Positions 42,576 through 57,112 are shown, counted from the stretch's first letter. The stretch: DNA of 59,832 bases from Paraphysomonas bandaiensis (GCA_965644295.1 CBFFRP010000551.1:1-59832); one strand, 5' to 3'. Numbers and translations are program-made. Notes: generated by a model not told the origin, from the letters alone.

Positions 42576-42912
42576 CATACATACACACATACATACATAC
42601 ATACATACATACATACATACATACATACATACATACATACATACATACATACATACATACATACATACATACATACATACATACATACATACATACTCTA
42701 CATACATACATACATACATACATACATACATACATACATACATACATACATACATACATACATACACACATACATACATACATACATACATACATACATA
42801 CATACATACATACATACATACATACATACATACATACATACATACATACATACATACATACATACATACATACATACATACATACATACATACATACATA
42901 CATACATACATA
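42576..42912. repeat. (CATA)n microsatellite, about 335 bp
   Basis: A CATA tract with a short break (catactctacata) near 42697 and a CACA interruption near 42766. It lies between the Roco gene start and the left arm of the inverted duplication. Confidence 0.97.
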
Positions 42913-42960
42913 CCGCTCTGTGTACCATATACGGGATAGGGTGTCCGTGCTAACGGTCGT

Positions 42961-43850
42961 GTATACTGTTGTACACCAGCATATCCATATGTCCCATGTA
43001 TGTATATATATATACACAGCCCGGCCCAGCCCAGCACGTCACTCTTCCCTCTTGAGGATCTTCACATTCAACAATGACAGAATCACAATACAGAACAAAA
43101 CCAACACTGGAACCCCTTCAACCTGTACCTGGTAACGTCTTATTTCCTTCTCCTCAAACCAGTGAATCAGTGTCGTGTTGTTGTGACGGTAATACCAGAG
43201 ACATCACGCATGAAACAGATGCAAGCGGAATACTACAGTATAAGATACGTCCTGATGATGATGACTGGATTCTAATGTGCCCACCATGTTTGTTTATTGG
43301 TTGTTGTCTTACTGTTAGTGCGAATGTTACATTTGATGATAACAATCACACTGTTCGTATATCTAATTGGATGGGATACATGTGTATACCTCCATGCTAC
43401 TCATACACGACTATATCTTATTATGATATTGCCAATATCGGCTTAATATATTCTGGAATAAATGCGGGCTCAGAACCAAATGAACAGCCTTTGTATGATG
43501 TAGTTCTTGTGACTCATAAAAGAAAGATGTGGAGAGTTGGAAACCGAGGTAGCAAGACAGCAGCTTCGAATGAAGCGAGCAATTTGCTAAAATTTGTGTA
43601 TGGCAGGAACAACCCTGACTACGTAGTCCATGTAGAAACTTTTAAATACAATTCTTGTTGTTCGTGTTGTTCTTAGTGTAAATCGTAGACGACGATTTTA
43701 TCAGAGATGCTATTGTTGAATCACGCATCGGGACTTATTATGTTGGCAAATGATGGTAATGAAAGTAAAGTAAATTACTAGATTTCGCCTTGTTGCAAAG
43801 GTCTCAAGGGAAACCGAATAAGATATGTACTGTTACCTCCCCTAAATTCC
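42961..43850 (+). repeat. Inverted duplication, left arm (about 890 bp)
   Basis: It matches the reverse complement of 47003-47895. The inner end is sharp at cccctaaattcc (43850). The outer end fades in the TATA-rich stretch, with small indels. The central part, including the whole 200-codon gene, appears identical. Confidence 0.95.
43074..43676 (+). CDS. Cys-rich 200-aa protein, copy 1 in the palindrome
   Basis: I do not recognise the family with confidence. The protein has a hydrophobic cysteine-rich stretch (WILMCPPCLFIGCCLTVSA), a middle part of beta-rich appearance (YTTISYYDIANIGLIYSG), and ends in SCCSCCS. The sequence of short strands around DDNNHTVRISNWMGYM is compatible with a small PH-like fold, which is speculative. 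The terminal cysteine cluster suggests lipidation or metal binding. It is a single exon. The protein encoded by the other arm is identical, so the copies are recent, gene-converted, or an assembly duplicate. Confidence 0.75.
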   Translation: MTESQYRTKPTLEPLQPVPGNVLFPSPQTSESVSCCCDGNTRDITHETDASGILQYKIRPDDDDWILMCPPCLFIGCCLTVSANVTFDDNNHTVRISNWMGYMCIPPCYSYTTISYYDIANIGLIYSGINAGSEPNEQPLYDVVLVTHKRKMWRVGNRGSKTAASNEASNLLKFVYGRNNPDYVVHVETFKYNSCCSCCS

Positions 43851-44015
43851 TCATAGCAATAATAGTGGTGTACACCCAAGCAAGGTAAATTTTTATGCAG
43901 CCATGGTAGCCACCTATGCTGTTCGAAACTTTAACAGTTAGGCCAAAGCACCCCTAGGTACTATATTTAACAACTTCATTACTGAACGGCCACAAGAAAC
44001 AAGAATATGTTATAG

Positions 44016-44052
44016 TAAGAGTCATTGATTCACGTATATCCCTTAACGCTTG
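44016..44052 (-). repeat. LTR-end fragment
   Basis: It reads agtcattgattcacgtatat followed by cccttaacgc, the reverse complement of the last part of the 258-bp Copia LTR. The same portion is missing from the LTR remnant at 46783-47002. Confidence 0.75.
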
Positions 44053-44924
44053 TCAATACCATATCTGTAGCAATACCACTTGTCAATCGCGAAATTCATG
44101 TTTTTGAAAGTACCAATCATTTCCGCACAATCATAGATAACACGAACTCATACGGTTATTATATTTCAGTTTCACTTCTACGATTGCTATAATGACATTA
44201 ATTCTCATAATACAGTTAACCATTTCTGTATTCTTCCATTAACAGTCATAAGTCAAATATCTTTGAACTACAGCTTTCAATTGCTCTCAAATGGCTTTTA
44301 GACTTTAGCTTCTTCATCACAAAGCTATGAGCCTTAATTGGCATGCACTTACGATTTACAAATACGCTCTTGATGTAATTTTTTATTTTGGTTACAAAGA
44401 AGAAACGCAGAGAGAATAAATTTATATGTATTAGAGTGCAATTAGTAATTAAAATGTATGTGGTGCCAACAAAGCTCCAGCTAGGCCTATGCATCTACAC
44501 TATACTGGCATAACTCATACATATTTGCCATGCTAGACCTAACCAGAGTCATGTATGATCACGAGAAGCTCCGCGTGATCTTTGTTAGGGGACGAAAAGG
44601 TGAAAATGCCAATGCTAAATCTACGGAATTATGGATATAAGTTATTCATAATTATGAAATATCCCACGTTATCTTTGTGGAGGCGAACACGGGTTGGGCA
44701 GTAGGGTGGTTCTCACAGAATCTACGGACAATTTATGTGGTCAGCTAATTTGGTAGTGAATGTATTATTATTAGTATGAGGCCTTTAGGAGTCATAACTA
44801 ATTTAGCGTTGCAATTTAATGAACTAGTGCTAAACGCTGATTCCTACTATTTAACGCTACAAAAGATGCTTGCGCGTCACCAGAAGCACCAAGGTGCAAC
44901 CACTTTTGTTCTATCACTCAAATC

Positions 44925-45110
44925 AAACGCAGTGAGCAAGCAGAATGCTGATATACCTGACATCTGCTGACTTTAAGATTATTGAGTCCGTAAGGTGAAC
45001 ATCCCAGATGCTTGACTTCAGCAGGCAGCCCAACACCCCGGTTATTCAGGTGGGCCTTATCCCTGATGCCCTTGAAGTGTGTTCATTTCTGGATGCCTCT
45101 TTATTACAAT
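44925..45110 (+). repeat. Dispersed repeat (pair with 50845-51060)
   Basis: Shared blocks are caaacgcagtgagc, gatatacctg, catctgctgact, gatgcttgacttcag and ccctgatgcccttga. The copies have the same orientation and differ by small indels. Confidence 0.85.
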
Positions 45111-45176
45111 TTACAACGTATGCCCTACATCCGCTTGGTTTCATAAGCTCGCCAACTAAGCAAAGCGTCTTCATGA

Positions 45177-46729
45177 CAGGGCTTGGTAGCCATTAATGGC
45201 CCATTAATGGTAGTCCAGTTCCCGGCAATTATAATGGCATTAATGAAAAATGTCCTGGCAATTATAATGGTCACTAATACCTACTAACTTAAAGTAGATA
45301 ATACCGCTCATTATGATATAGATATAGTATAGTGCTCCCTTAATTACATATTTTTAATTAAATAGCAGACTACGAATTGTAACTACTTCTCGCTCTCTAC
45401 TGGCACATCAGGATCTTCTTGCAGGGCTTCATGGAGGGTATAAGCACCCCACAACATGTAATTGGCTCGTAGGAATAGCACCGATTCTAGACGATATAGA
45501 TTCATGTTTCTACGTTCAGGTGTGATTATCAACTTTGCACACGACTAAAGAGCCTCTCAACAACATTAGATTGTGCTTCAATATAAAGAAAGCAGCGGTA
45601 GTTGGACTCATAGGTTAGGTACCAAGTCGAGCTCTCTTGGTGACCTCGGCGCTGTCCAGAACGCACTGTGCAAAATCAGTTCCTTCACTCTCGTCCTCGT
45701 AATTTCTGTCAGGTGCACCAAAATCAATGAATGAATCCAGTTGCAGATGTCTAACTGCTCTTCTCTCATTGCCTGTCAACTCTCTTTCATTGTTCCCTTA
45801 AACTTTAGCCACTGCCTGCTCAAAAATTGCACTGGCAACAATTCTTACATTCAGGGAAAGGCATGGATGCAGCTCTGGAAATTCTTGTAGCAGTATATCA
45901 AATAACTGGCGAGCTTGGTACAAATTGGTTCCATCTCTTTGTAAAGCGAGCGTAGCACTTCAAGTTGCGCTTTCGAAAGATGGCTGGAGTTAGAATCTGG
46001 AGTAACGAGATACCTTCTTTCTTATAAAACACAATAAATCGCCCCAGTGAAGTTTTTTATTTCCCGAAATTCTCTCGAGTTCCTCTCGCCAAGAAAAATC
46101 CGCATGTTTGGTGCCCTACTTGGCTATATGATTAGCACAATTCATGTAACCTCGCTGTATATCTTGTTTAAGGCGATCATTGCACAACGAACAAATATGA
46201 TACAGAGCACTGAGAGAATTCTCTGAATCCACTCGGAAGAAGGCTCAGACTGTGTGTTTTGCGGGCGTCTTTGGTTTTGTCGTTGCTTAATATAATATGC
46301 CATAAATTTAGAGTATACTTGCTTTGCTTAGTTAGCTAGATTCTTGATTCTTCAACTTTGGGAGGAAATTAGTTTTTTTTGAATATTTAGTGAAATATGC
46401 ATATTTTCAAAGCTTTTTTTCGAGTTTTTGTGTATATGGGTACGTTGCTACGCATATTGCTTAGGAAACTATTCTCTAACTTTGGAACATTGAGAAGAGA
46501 GTGAACAGAGTTAACACAAAGTCCCTGTAGAGTTGCATGAACATTGTTGTCTAATATTGTTTAGAGTTTCTTCGGAGTATAGAGGAGATACTATATTCTA
46601 TATTATCTTAATAACACTCAGTTCTATATATAGCAGTACAGGTCATTAATGGTAGTCCGGTTACCGGCAATTAATGACAAATGTCCCGGCAATTATAATG
46701 GCATCACCATTAACGGTTACCAGGCCCTG
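45177..46729. mobile_element. Decayed hAT element (1553 bp)
   Basis: The ends are CAGGGCTTGGTAGCCATTAA and, on the other strand, CAGGGCCTGGTAACCGTTAA: imperfect TIRs starting CAGGG as in hAT elements. Flanking 8-mers cttcatga (45169-45176) and caccatga (46730-46737) agree at 6 of 8 positions, consistent with a mutated 8-bp target duplication. Subterminal copies of cggcaattataatgg occur near both ends. Inside is a degenerate transposase tail on the minus strand. Confidence 0.75.
45540..45900 (-). pseudogene. hAT transposase C-terminal remnant
   Basis: On the minus strand one reading gives SLNVRIVASAIFEQAVAKV, then a stop, then NNERELTGNERRAVRHLQLD. After a frame change it gives IEAQSNVVERLFSRVQS and a stop. 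The VERLFS block is the hallmark of the hAT dimerisation region. At least one in-frame stop and a frameshift make it non-functional. Position inside CAGGG-type TIRs supports the assignment. Confidence 0.6.
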
Positions 46730-46782
46730 CACCATGAGCCATTAGTTAGCCTTATTAATCATGATATTGGATAATGAGAAAA

Positions 46783-47002
46783 TAAGATTTAAAGCTAGTC
46801 TTGGTATTCAGTAAAGATACACTTGCTATGATTAGAGATAACGGTTGAATGATAAGGCCTAATAGTATAATGGCGAGACAAGTTTGAGCAGAGCGTTAGC
46901 ACCACACACATGTGCGTATATTATACAGTCGCGTATCATGTATAGTTTGGTATATATTCAGTCTATTTGGTATTTCATTGTATATATGTGTTGTATATAT
47001 GT
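46783..47002 (+). repeat. Diverged Copia-type LTR remnant
   Basis: About 220 bp align with the first part of the 258-bp LTR (shared ataaggcctaatagtataat and gagcagagcgttagcaccac), with many substitutions. It is cut at 47002, exactly where the right palindrome arm starts. Confidence 0.85.
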
Positions 47003-47895
47003 GGAATTTAGGGGAGGTAACAGTACATATCTTATTCGGTTTCCCTTGAGACCTTTGCAACAAGGCGAAATCTAGTAATTTACTTTACTTTCATTACCAT
47101 CATTTGCCAACATAATAAGTCCCGATGCGTGATTCAACAATAGCATCTCTGATAAAATCGTCGTCTACGATTTACACTAAGAACAACACGAACAACAAGA
47201 ATTGTATTTAAAAGTTTCTACATGGACTACGTAGTCAGGGTTGTTCCTGCCATACACAAATTTTAGCAAATTGCTCGCTTCATTCGAAGCTGCTGTCTTG
47301 CTACCTCGGTTTCCAACTCTCCACATCTTTCTTTTATGAGTCACAAGAACTACATCATACAAAGGCTGTTCATTTGGTTCTGAGCCCGCATTTATTCCAG
47401 AATATATTAAGCCGATATTGGCAATATCATAATAAGATATAGTCGTGTATGAGTAGCATGGAGGTATACACATGTATCCCATCCAATTAGATATACGAAC
47501 AGTGTGATTGTTATCATCAAATGTAACATTCGCACTAACAGTAAGACAACAACCAATAAACAAACATGGTGGGCACATTAGAATCCAGTCATCATCATCA
47601 GGACGTATCTTATACTGTAGTATTCCGCTTGCATCTGTTTCATGCGTGATGTCTCTGGTATTACCGTCACAACAACACGACACTGATTCACTGGTTTGAG
47701 GAGAAGGAAATAAGACGTTACCAGGTACAGGTTGAAGGGGTTCCAGTGTTGGTTTTGTTCTGTATTGTGATTCTGTCATTGTTGAATGTGAAGATCCTCA
47801 AGAGGGAAGAGTGACGTGCTGGGCTGGGCCGGGCTGTGTATATATATATACATACAGCGTGGGACATATGGATATGCTGGTGTACAGCAGTATAC
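47003..47895 (-). repeat. Inverted duplication, right arm (about 893 bp)
   Basis: This is the reverse complement of 42961-43850. The spacer between the arms is 3.15 kb. Confidence 0.95.
47177..47779 (-). CDS. Cys-rich 200-aa protein, copy 2 in the palindrome
   Basis: The encoded protein is identical to 43074-43676, in opposite orientation. The two genes converge on the spacer. The start lies about 550 bp from the PRMT gene start on the other strand, so the two are divergently arranged and could share a promoter region. See copy 1 for sequence features. Confidence 0.75.
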   Translation of the reverse strand: MTESQYRTKPTLEPLQPVPGNVLFPSPQTSESVSCCCDGNTRDITHETDASGILQYKIRPDDDDWILMCPPCLFIGCCLTVSANVTFDDNNHTVRISNWMGYMCIPPCYSYTTISYYDIANIGLIYSGINAGSEPNEQPLYDVVLVTHKRKMWRVGNRGSKTAASNEASNLLKFVYGRNNPDYVVHVETFKYNSCCSCCS

Positions 47896-47934
47896 AGTAT
47901 ACAGTATACAGTATACAGTATACAGTATACAGAG
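47885..47934. repeat. GTATACA heptamer repeat
   Basis: About six tandem copies of a 7-bp unit (cagtata) follow the right palindrome arm. The unit is self-complementary in part (gtatac). Confidence 0.85.
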
Positions 47935-48178
47935 TATATGTCTAATGGCATATGTGGTGAGATGTGAGATATATACATACAGCAGTTCTGCTATAGTGTA
48001 CTGGTATATTGTGTATTGCAATGTACAATGTACGTGGTCGACATGTACAGAGAATACAGTACCGTATACAGTGGTACTTTGGTATATATATACATCAGTG
48101 TGGTGTATATGTGTGTATGGTATTTATACCATATGAGTATTCCAGTATCTGAGGTATACAGTAGTATACGATATATGA

Positions 48179-50462
<2,284 letters not shown>

Positions 50463-50844
50463 GGTTGAACAAGTGAAAGAAAAATGGGACATTAAAATTG
50501 GCGAGTTGTTTGAGAAGCAGTTTTGGGTGGCTTTCATACATTTTTGAAGTATACATTACTCCAGTGAAGTTAAAGCAGTTCTAATTAAATTATAATTACG
50601 AGTGGAAACTGTTCGTTTCCACACTCTTACTTATTTAGTACTTTTGTGTAGTCGATATGCTGACACCTATTCCGTTGGTGTCGACGGTACCCGAAACTGA
50701 CATTAGGATGATAGAAATTATTGAAAGTCTTATTATTAGCAATAGGTATTAAGATTCAGCATTAGGTTAGTAGCTAGATGAAAACTAGTCAAGCTACACA
50801 GACGTCAACCTGTTACTGACTAGTACAAACTCTATTATCGCACT
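50463..50844. other. PRMT 3' region and spacer
   Basis: AT-rich DNA follows the PRMT stop codon. No further gene is seen. Confidence 0.4.
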
Positions 50845-51060
50845 ATCACTCAAAGCAAACGCAGTGAGCGAGCAGAATGTTGATATACGATATACCTGTC
50901 ATCTGCTGACTTCAGGATTCTTGAGTCCTTAAGGTGAATATCTCTGATGCTTGACTTCAGTCGGCAGTCCAATACCCGGTTACCCTGCAGCCTTCAGGTG
51001 AGCCCTGTCCCCTGTCCCTGATGCCCTTGAGGTGGGTTCATTTCCGGATGCCTGTTTATT
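50845..51060 (+). repeat. Dispersed repeat (pair with 44925-45110)
   Basis: This is the second copy of the repeat described at 44925, slightly longer because of insertions such as cctgcagccttcaggtgagc. Confidence 0.85.
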
Positions 51061-52649
51061 TGTCAGGGACCAAAGACGTCTACACAAGCATTCGGCTATG
51101 AGTGGGCAGAGCAAAACCTGCTGACTACGTTTGCGCCTCACGTTAGTTTCCCGGAGAAATCTCTCCGGTTCTTATCCCCCTGAACACCACGAAAAGTTGC
51201 TAGTCCGATTTTGTTGAGGGTGATAGAAATTAAACAACTGAACTTTATACTTATTCAATAATCAATTAAAGTTGAAATCAACATCTCTTTACTTTAATTG
51301 TATTCACCAAACTTATATCATCACTACTACCGACTATTAGAATTGGATTTTCACAGAAGTTATCTTTACTTTGTTGCACACAATGCACTTTCAAGTAAGA
51401 ACATTATAATTAACTTCACTATTCGGCTTGAACAAGTGCAGCTATAGGCCTAATACTTTATATTTTGTTTCATCTTTATCAGATATGTATGAAATATCTT
51501 CATCGTCACTATCATATTTATTACTTCTTGGAACAAGAGGTTTTAAAGTTTATTTCAAGTTTTCTAAGATGATTGCGTTTGATTATCTACTGTAGTTTCT
51601 ATATGATATAAGTCGTTTAAGATTGTGATAATAAAGTGTTTTTGATGGTAATCTCTAGACTTCCAATCGTATTTATTTTTCTTATAATTTTATCACAATA
51701 TTTACACTTCTCTTTAATCTCACTCTAGACACTAGTAGACTTATTATATAATATGTACATTTTTTAAATTCTATGCAACATTGTGAGCACTCCTCCATAT
51801 ACAGGCAGCTCGCGATATAACGCGATTAGGGTCAGCGAAAGGAAATTAAAAACCCATGATGTTTACTATAAAAACGGTGTGTATGATTATAGACATCAAG
51901 TGCACACATCTGAATTATATATGTATGTCTTATGCTCACATACCTGTAATGTATATATGAGCACACTGCAGAGTTGAGCATCTTCTTTCGCATGACGTCT
52001 CACACGCCTGCTGCCGATAGACTCTGATGTTTTGTAACTAACTGTTGCTGTTGCAGAAGTATGAATACATGAATACAGTGCTCAGAGGATGGCTGGTTGA
52101 GAGCAGTTGACTCGCCCTGCATATTGGGTTCACAGGGTGGACTCCGTGGAGATTGGACACTCTTTAAAGCGTCAGTGCAGCCGTATAATATGTGACTACT
52201 GTGGTGCTGTATGAGCCAATTCTGTAACCCTGGGAGTATACATAGCAGCGGCTTTAGTAGCGAGGAGAGACATACAGCATACATCTGAAGGTTGATCATC
52301 TTGGTGTAGCATGCGCCATCACAGTATGCAGGGCCTTGTCTGCTTCCTGAACACTGACATCTGTGGTTTTATTCACATCAAAATGTTTCTTCATTATGTT
52401 TGTAAGAGACTTAAGTCTGTCAGTGAGTTTTATTGTCTATTCTATTCTTATTATGACACCACCTGCTAGCATATGACTAGAGACAGTCTATAGCAATATA
52501 ATCCAAGATACGCACAAGGAGGGACTGAAATACCACTGCAAATACACAAACTCCGGGGTTTCTAGTGTAGAATATGTACATGTATGTACAGTGTCGGTCA
52601 AAAAGAAAAGAACAACGGTTTTTTGAGTTTTTTCAACACATCATGTCAA
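51061..52649. other. Intergenic, AT-rich, nothing convincing
   Basis: Only short unconvincing ORFs are present. A stretch at 52590-52635 (cagtgtcggtcaaaaagaaa, then acggttttttgagttttttc) resembles a transposon end, and its second half recurs at 59744-59763. Confidence 0.4.
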
Positions 52650-52662
52650 AAATGTATGTATG

Positions 52663-52694
<32 letters not shown>

Positions 52695-53410
52695 TGTATG
52701 TATGTATGTATGTATGTATGTATGTATGTATGTATGTATGTATGTATGTATGTATGTATGTATGTAGGTAGGTATGTAGGTATGTAGGTATGTAGGTATG
52801 TAGGTATGTAGGTATGTATGTAGGTATGTATGTTTGTATGTATGTATGTATGTATGTATGTATGTATGTATGTATGTATGTATGTATGTATGTATGTATG
52901 TATGTATGTATGTATGTATGTATGTATGTATGTATGTATGTATGTATGTATGTATGTATGTATGTATGTATGTATGTATGTATGTATGTATGTATGTATG
53001 TATGTATGTATGTATGTATGTATGTATGTATGTATGTATGTATGTATGTATGTATGTATGTATGTATTTATGTATGTATGTATGTATGATGTATGTATGT
53101 ATGTATGTATGTATGTATGTATGTATGTATGTATGTATTTATGTATTTATGTATGTATGTATGTATGTATGTATGTATGTATGTATGTATGTATGTATGT
53201 ATGTATGTATGTATGTATGTATGTATGTATGTATGTATGTATGTATGTATGTATGTATGTATGTATGTATGTATGTATGTATGTATGTATGTATGTATGT
53301 ATGTATGTATGTATGTATGTATGTATGTATGTATGTATGTATGTATGTATGTATGTATGTATGTATGTATGTATGTATGTATGTATGTATGTATGTATGT
53401 ATGTATGTAT
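52650..53410. repeat. (TATG)n microsatellite, about 760 bp
   Basis: The same tetranucleotide as the CATA tracts, read on the other strand. TAGG variants occur near 52766-52825. The tract is interrupted at 53411 by a MULE and continues briefly after 57213. Confidence 0.98.
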
Positions 53411-53511
53411 GAGCCCGGTGCCGATCAAGACACGGTTGGGGGGTTTTTTGGTGGTTCAGTGCCAGAATGGACACATTGGAGGGGTTTTTGCTTTTTTGGG
53501 GGGTTTTCTGA
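53411..53511 (+). repeat. MULE left terminal inverted repeat
   Basis: Pairs with 57113-57213. It contains runs of G and T (ggttggggggttttttggtg). Confidence 0.93.
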
Positions 53512-54486
53512 CATTTTCCTTTCCAACATACAGCACACTCACTGCCAACATATAGAAGCAGGAAGGTACATTGTGTTCACAACTCCCCTGTGAATGGCTT
53601 TCCAGTTGGACGAGGGACCCAGCTCGATGCTCTATCGACACAGCTAGGGCTATAAAAGGCCAACGTGGAGCAGTTGCTTCTAGATCTCGAAGAACATGCA
53701 TTCATAGTCCTGCTAGCCACTCTTATACTCCGATGAGATCGAATATAGGAGTCTTTCAGATGAACAGGTGTAGGAATCAGAAATATATGAGTAAATATTG
53801 GCATATCTATAATCTTCTTTGATTGACATCCCCTGCCTTTGTTGCCACATGAATCTTATGGCGCCATGCAAGAGCACAAGTAACTCGTAGAAGGTAGATT
53901 AGTGGCTGCTTGAATAGTTCCATACTGTTGGTATTATGTATACTTTTATAACAGTGAATTTGTGTGCTTCTGTTAATGATGTTGTAATTCGTGTATTGAT
54001 ATTCTTTTGACTTTTGACTACACACTAAAAGATATAGCTGTTTTATTCCTTTTAAAGTAATGTTATTGTGCCCCCAGGACGCCTACCCCCCGTTCTGTGT
54101 GTATAGTCTTGGTTTCAGTTTAGTATTATCAGGGTGTATGACATGTAAATTTTCAATGACTGTATAGAGTATAGATAAGGACAACTTTCAAACTCTTTTA
54201 CATCAGCCCTAGTATCTAGCTATCACAGAATTACAAAAGTTATTTCAACTAACTAGAATATTACAAGAAGTGGTTAATGTGATCATATATTATTAGTAGT
54301 ATGACAAAGGTTCTAGCTAGTCAAGTACAGTTTAAAACACTAAACACTACCGTGCATGAATTTTATCACTGAGCAACAACTCAACAACAGTAAAGACACA
54401 TTTCGTTAAAATTAAAGATATGTAATTGCCCAACTAAACGATAATATACATGCGGCCACAAAAAATATGGAATACACAACCGATTT
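53512..54486. other. MULE interior without a recognised gene
   Basis: About 1 kb lies between the left TIR and the transposase 3' end. No motif is recognised. Confidence 0.4.
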
Positions 54487-56982
54487 CTAACTAAAGTGTG
54501 TTGCAGTTTCTTCAGCAGGCGATTCTGATAGCTCAGCGATATCATCAGGGTAACTCAACTCGTCAATATAGCCGGAAAGAATAACCTCAGGCGGACTCAT
54601 ACCATTTCGAATACAATACCTGCTACATGCACTGGTGGGATGCAGCGTCTTGCGCGAGAGCCACTGGTGACAGTCGGGACACTGTTTCTTTTGCTTTTTG
54701 AATGACGCCTGACTAGTAGAACTGTTGTGCGTTATAAATGTATAAGAATAAATATATCTGACAGCACCTGCTAGAACTTTCTCCGGTACTAGTCAATCGT
54801 TTCGAACTCCTGTAAGACTTGGAATCATTAGCAAGAGGAGCTTTGATAGTCCTAAACGATTTGGATCGCAATCGATTATCAACTTCTGAAGTAGAGGGAA
54901 TCGTGCCTAACAATTCAGGCACGTCTGCAAACATATTTTTTACTCTCATAGTAAAGCAGTCTTTATTGAAGTATTTCTCCGAAAATAGGTCTTGTGGCAT
55001 TCCATTCGGATACAACTCTTTAAGCAGGAACCACGCATCCTTACACGGTAGTCCTGTTTGTTGATACTTTCCACAGTCGCATTTCTGCTTAGACAAGTCC
55101 ACATTTCTCAACTCGCTTCTATGCACTGCATCCGTGATGGTATGCACAATACCTCGCTCGCTCACAGTATCGAGAATGTGAACCTCCATTGGACAATGTC
55201 TGACTTTTTTCTGTATATCCTATCAAGTATAAAATATTAGAACGTAAGCAATTATACACATTACCTAACATATTAAGCTTACTATTGCACAATTTACACG
55301 TGCGATATTACATGAAAGTGTTGTTCAGCTTGGGGATGGAGTACAGTCTGCAACCGAGCAATGTCATCCTTCCGCCTGTTATTACTCTCTAATATATCAA
55401 CTAAAAACTTCTTTACAAACATGTAAGGATTCAGAAATCTTGTTTCACGGCACCATGCGAAGATTGCTTCAACAATATTATCACTCTTCCAATCGTACAA
55501 CATATGACCTGTGTCCACAGCTTGGTATAACTACCAGTTGTTGAGTTTGCTTAGGTACTCATACATCGGTTTGCATGAAGATTCTATGACACTATAGTAG
55601 AAGTATATATATGTTACTCTTGTATTGCAATCATTTACCTCATACCTCATACATCTCATATGTTCAACGATAGTTGGAGCATTGCGTGCTTTCCAGTAGA
55701 GTGGCAACCAATGTGACCATCCCTTGCTCTTCAAGTTTCTTTCCAAATGAATTCCACAATGAAATTCAAAGGCTAACGGGAGACTTCTCTGTAGAAATGA
55801 TATCTCAGCAGTACCTCGGTCACTCAAAATAGTATTCCGTGGATCATTGAGAACGACCCCAGCTTCTATCATAGCTGCATTCAAAAAGTCTATGTCGTCT
55901 CTACATTCAGCAAATGTTATTGCAAACCCACATACTATCATGTGATTATCAAGGGTTCGTCCACTCACAACCGTTAAAAACATTGGTCGTATAATGATAT
56001 CGCCCTGTAGGGAAATCTTCTTCATATGAGAAACATCCAGACCAAATATGCGCCTCAGGTACTCGTGTTCAATGCAATTCTTAACGTATGGAAAAACAAA
56101 TGCTAAACTATTAAACTCCTCCGTAATATCGTTACGGCGAAGTTCGTAATGAGCACCGGGATTTTGTTCTTTGTACAGCTCTAGAAATGGCTCTAGCAAT
56201 GAAAAACTGCCCAATTGGTCTTCTACTTGAATTCGACTGAGTGCTGCAGCTTTCTTAACCACATCGGGCGTGGCATTTATGCCATCAACCAACAGAAGTT
56301 GCTAGTTAAAAGAGCACTTATATTTTATACATTGCGATATATCTTTGTGTCGACTCATATATTTGTGTATTCAGTGGTGAGAACAGAAACGCGTAGGTAT
56401 ACTAATAAATGGCGCATTCTCTCACCCTCCCATATCATAAGATTTTCATACAAAATTACAGTAGTAAATGCCTTGCATCACAAGAACATTATAGCTCGTA
56501 TATGATGGCAATGATGTGTGTGTGTTCTCACCTGAATGCGGGTAGTGCTAATATTACGAGGACCGACTCCAACATCCTTCATGATCACTGCAAACTTTTC
56601 ATTGTTCAACACCTCGTTCTTGAAGAACTGAATAATGAAAAGTTCATTCATATATATATATATAAACCTGTGATGCTTTTCCGAAGACGACACAAGGAAT
56701 TCTCATACCATCCTCGTTCAACACATAATGCTCCTTAATACTTGCAGCACTATCCATATAGTATGTTTTATCACGCTTACGCCGAGCACATAATCTTAGA
56801 GCACATGCTGGATTCATACATATCATAGTAACTCTATTGCTTCCTTGAGCTACATGTGGATCGCGTCGCAGTTGTTTTCCTGTACGTGTGCCTCCACAAC
56901 TGGCTATCTGTTGCATGTGGTTCATGATAGATTGAAAGTCTGGAAACGCTTGACCTTCCTCTGTGAGTTCCATCACGTGCAT
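54487..56982 (-). pseudogene. MULE transposase, multi-exon, with one premature stop
   Basis: Exons on the minus strand: 56982-56668 (N-terminal domain with CMNPACALRLCARRKRDK, a FAR1/WRKY-GCM1-like zinc pattern), one near 56620-56530 (FFKNEVLNNEKFAVIMKDVG), and 56301-55646 (MULE core). The next exon begins at 55591; later exons cover about 55220-54770 and 54720-54487. Core motifs are GLDVSHMKK (first Asp), LSDRGTAEIS (second Asp) and FHCGIHLERNL (C-x2-H block). A SWIM zinc finger CDCGKYQQTGLPCKDAW and a terminal C-x2-C type finger (CPDCHQWLSRKTLHPTSAC) follow. Splice sites are GT..AG. A single TAG at 55531-55533 interrupts an otherwise continuous frame (NNW-stop-LYQAVDTG). Unless spliced out or read through, it truncates the protein after the core. 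Confidence 0.8.
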
Positions 56983-57112
56983 AAGTAAAATAATATCTCA
57001 TCATAGTCAATACAGGATCACAATTCATCACTGAATAAGTGGATATATTTGACTTATTTCGAATGCAATTGATGTATGGATTTGTTAGCTACACTTGGGC
57101 TTGTTGGAATGA

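Larger units (their letters stand above)
43851..45176. other. Spacer of the inverted duplication, left part
   Basis: No gene is recognised. It holds a short LTR-end fragment (44016-44052) and a dispersed repeat (44925-45110). AT-rich elsewhere. Confidence 0.5.

Noticed and set aside
45008-45196. 62-codon ORF in the palindrome spacer
   Set aside because: It runs through a dispersed repeat into the hAT end and is not conserved in the second repeat copy at 50.9 kb.
52000-52299. 99-codon minus-strand ORF
   Set aside because: Composition is not clearly protein-like, and there is no motif or conserved neighbour.
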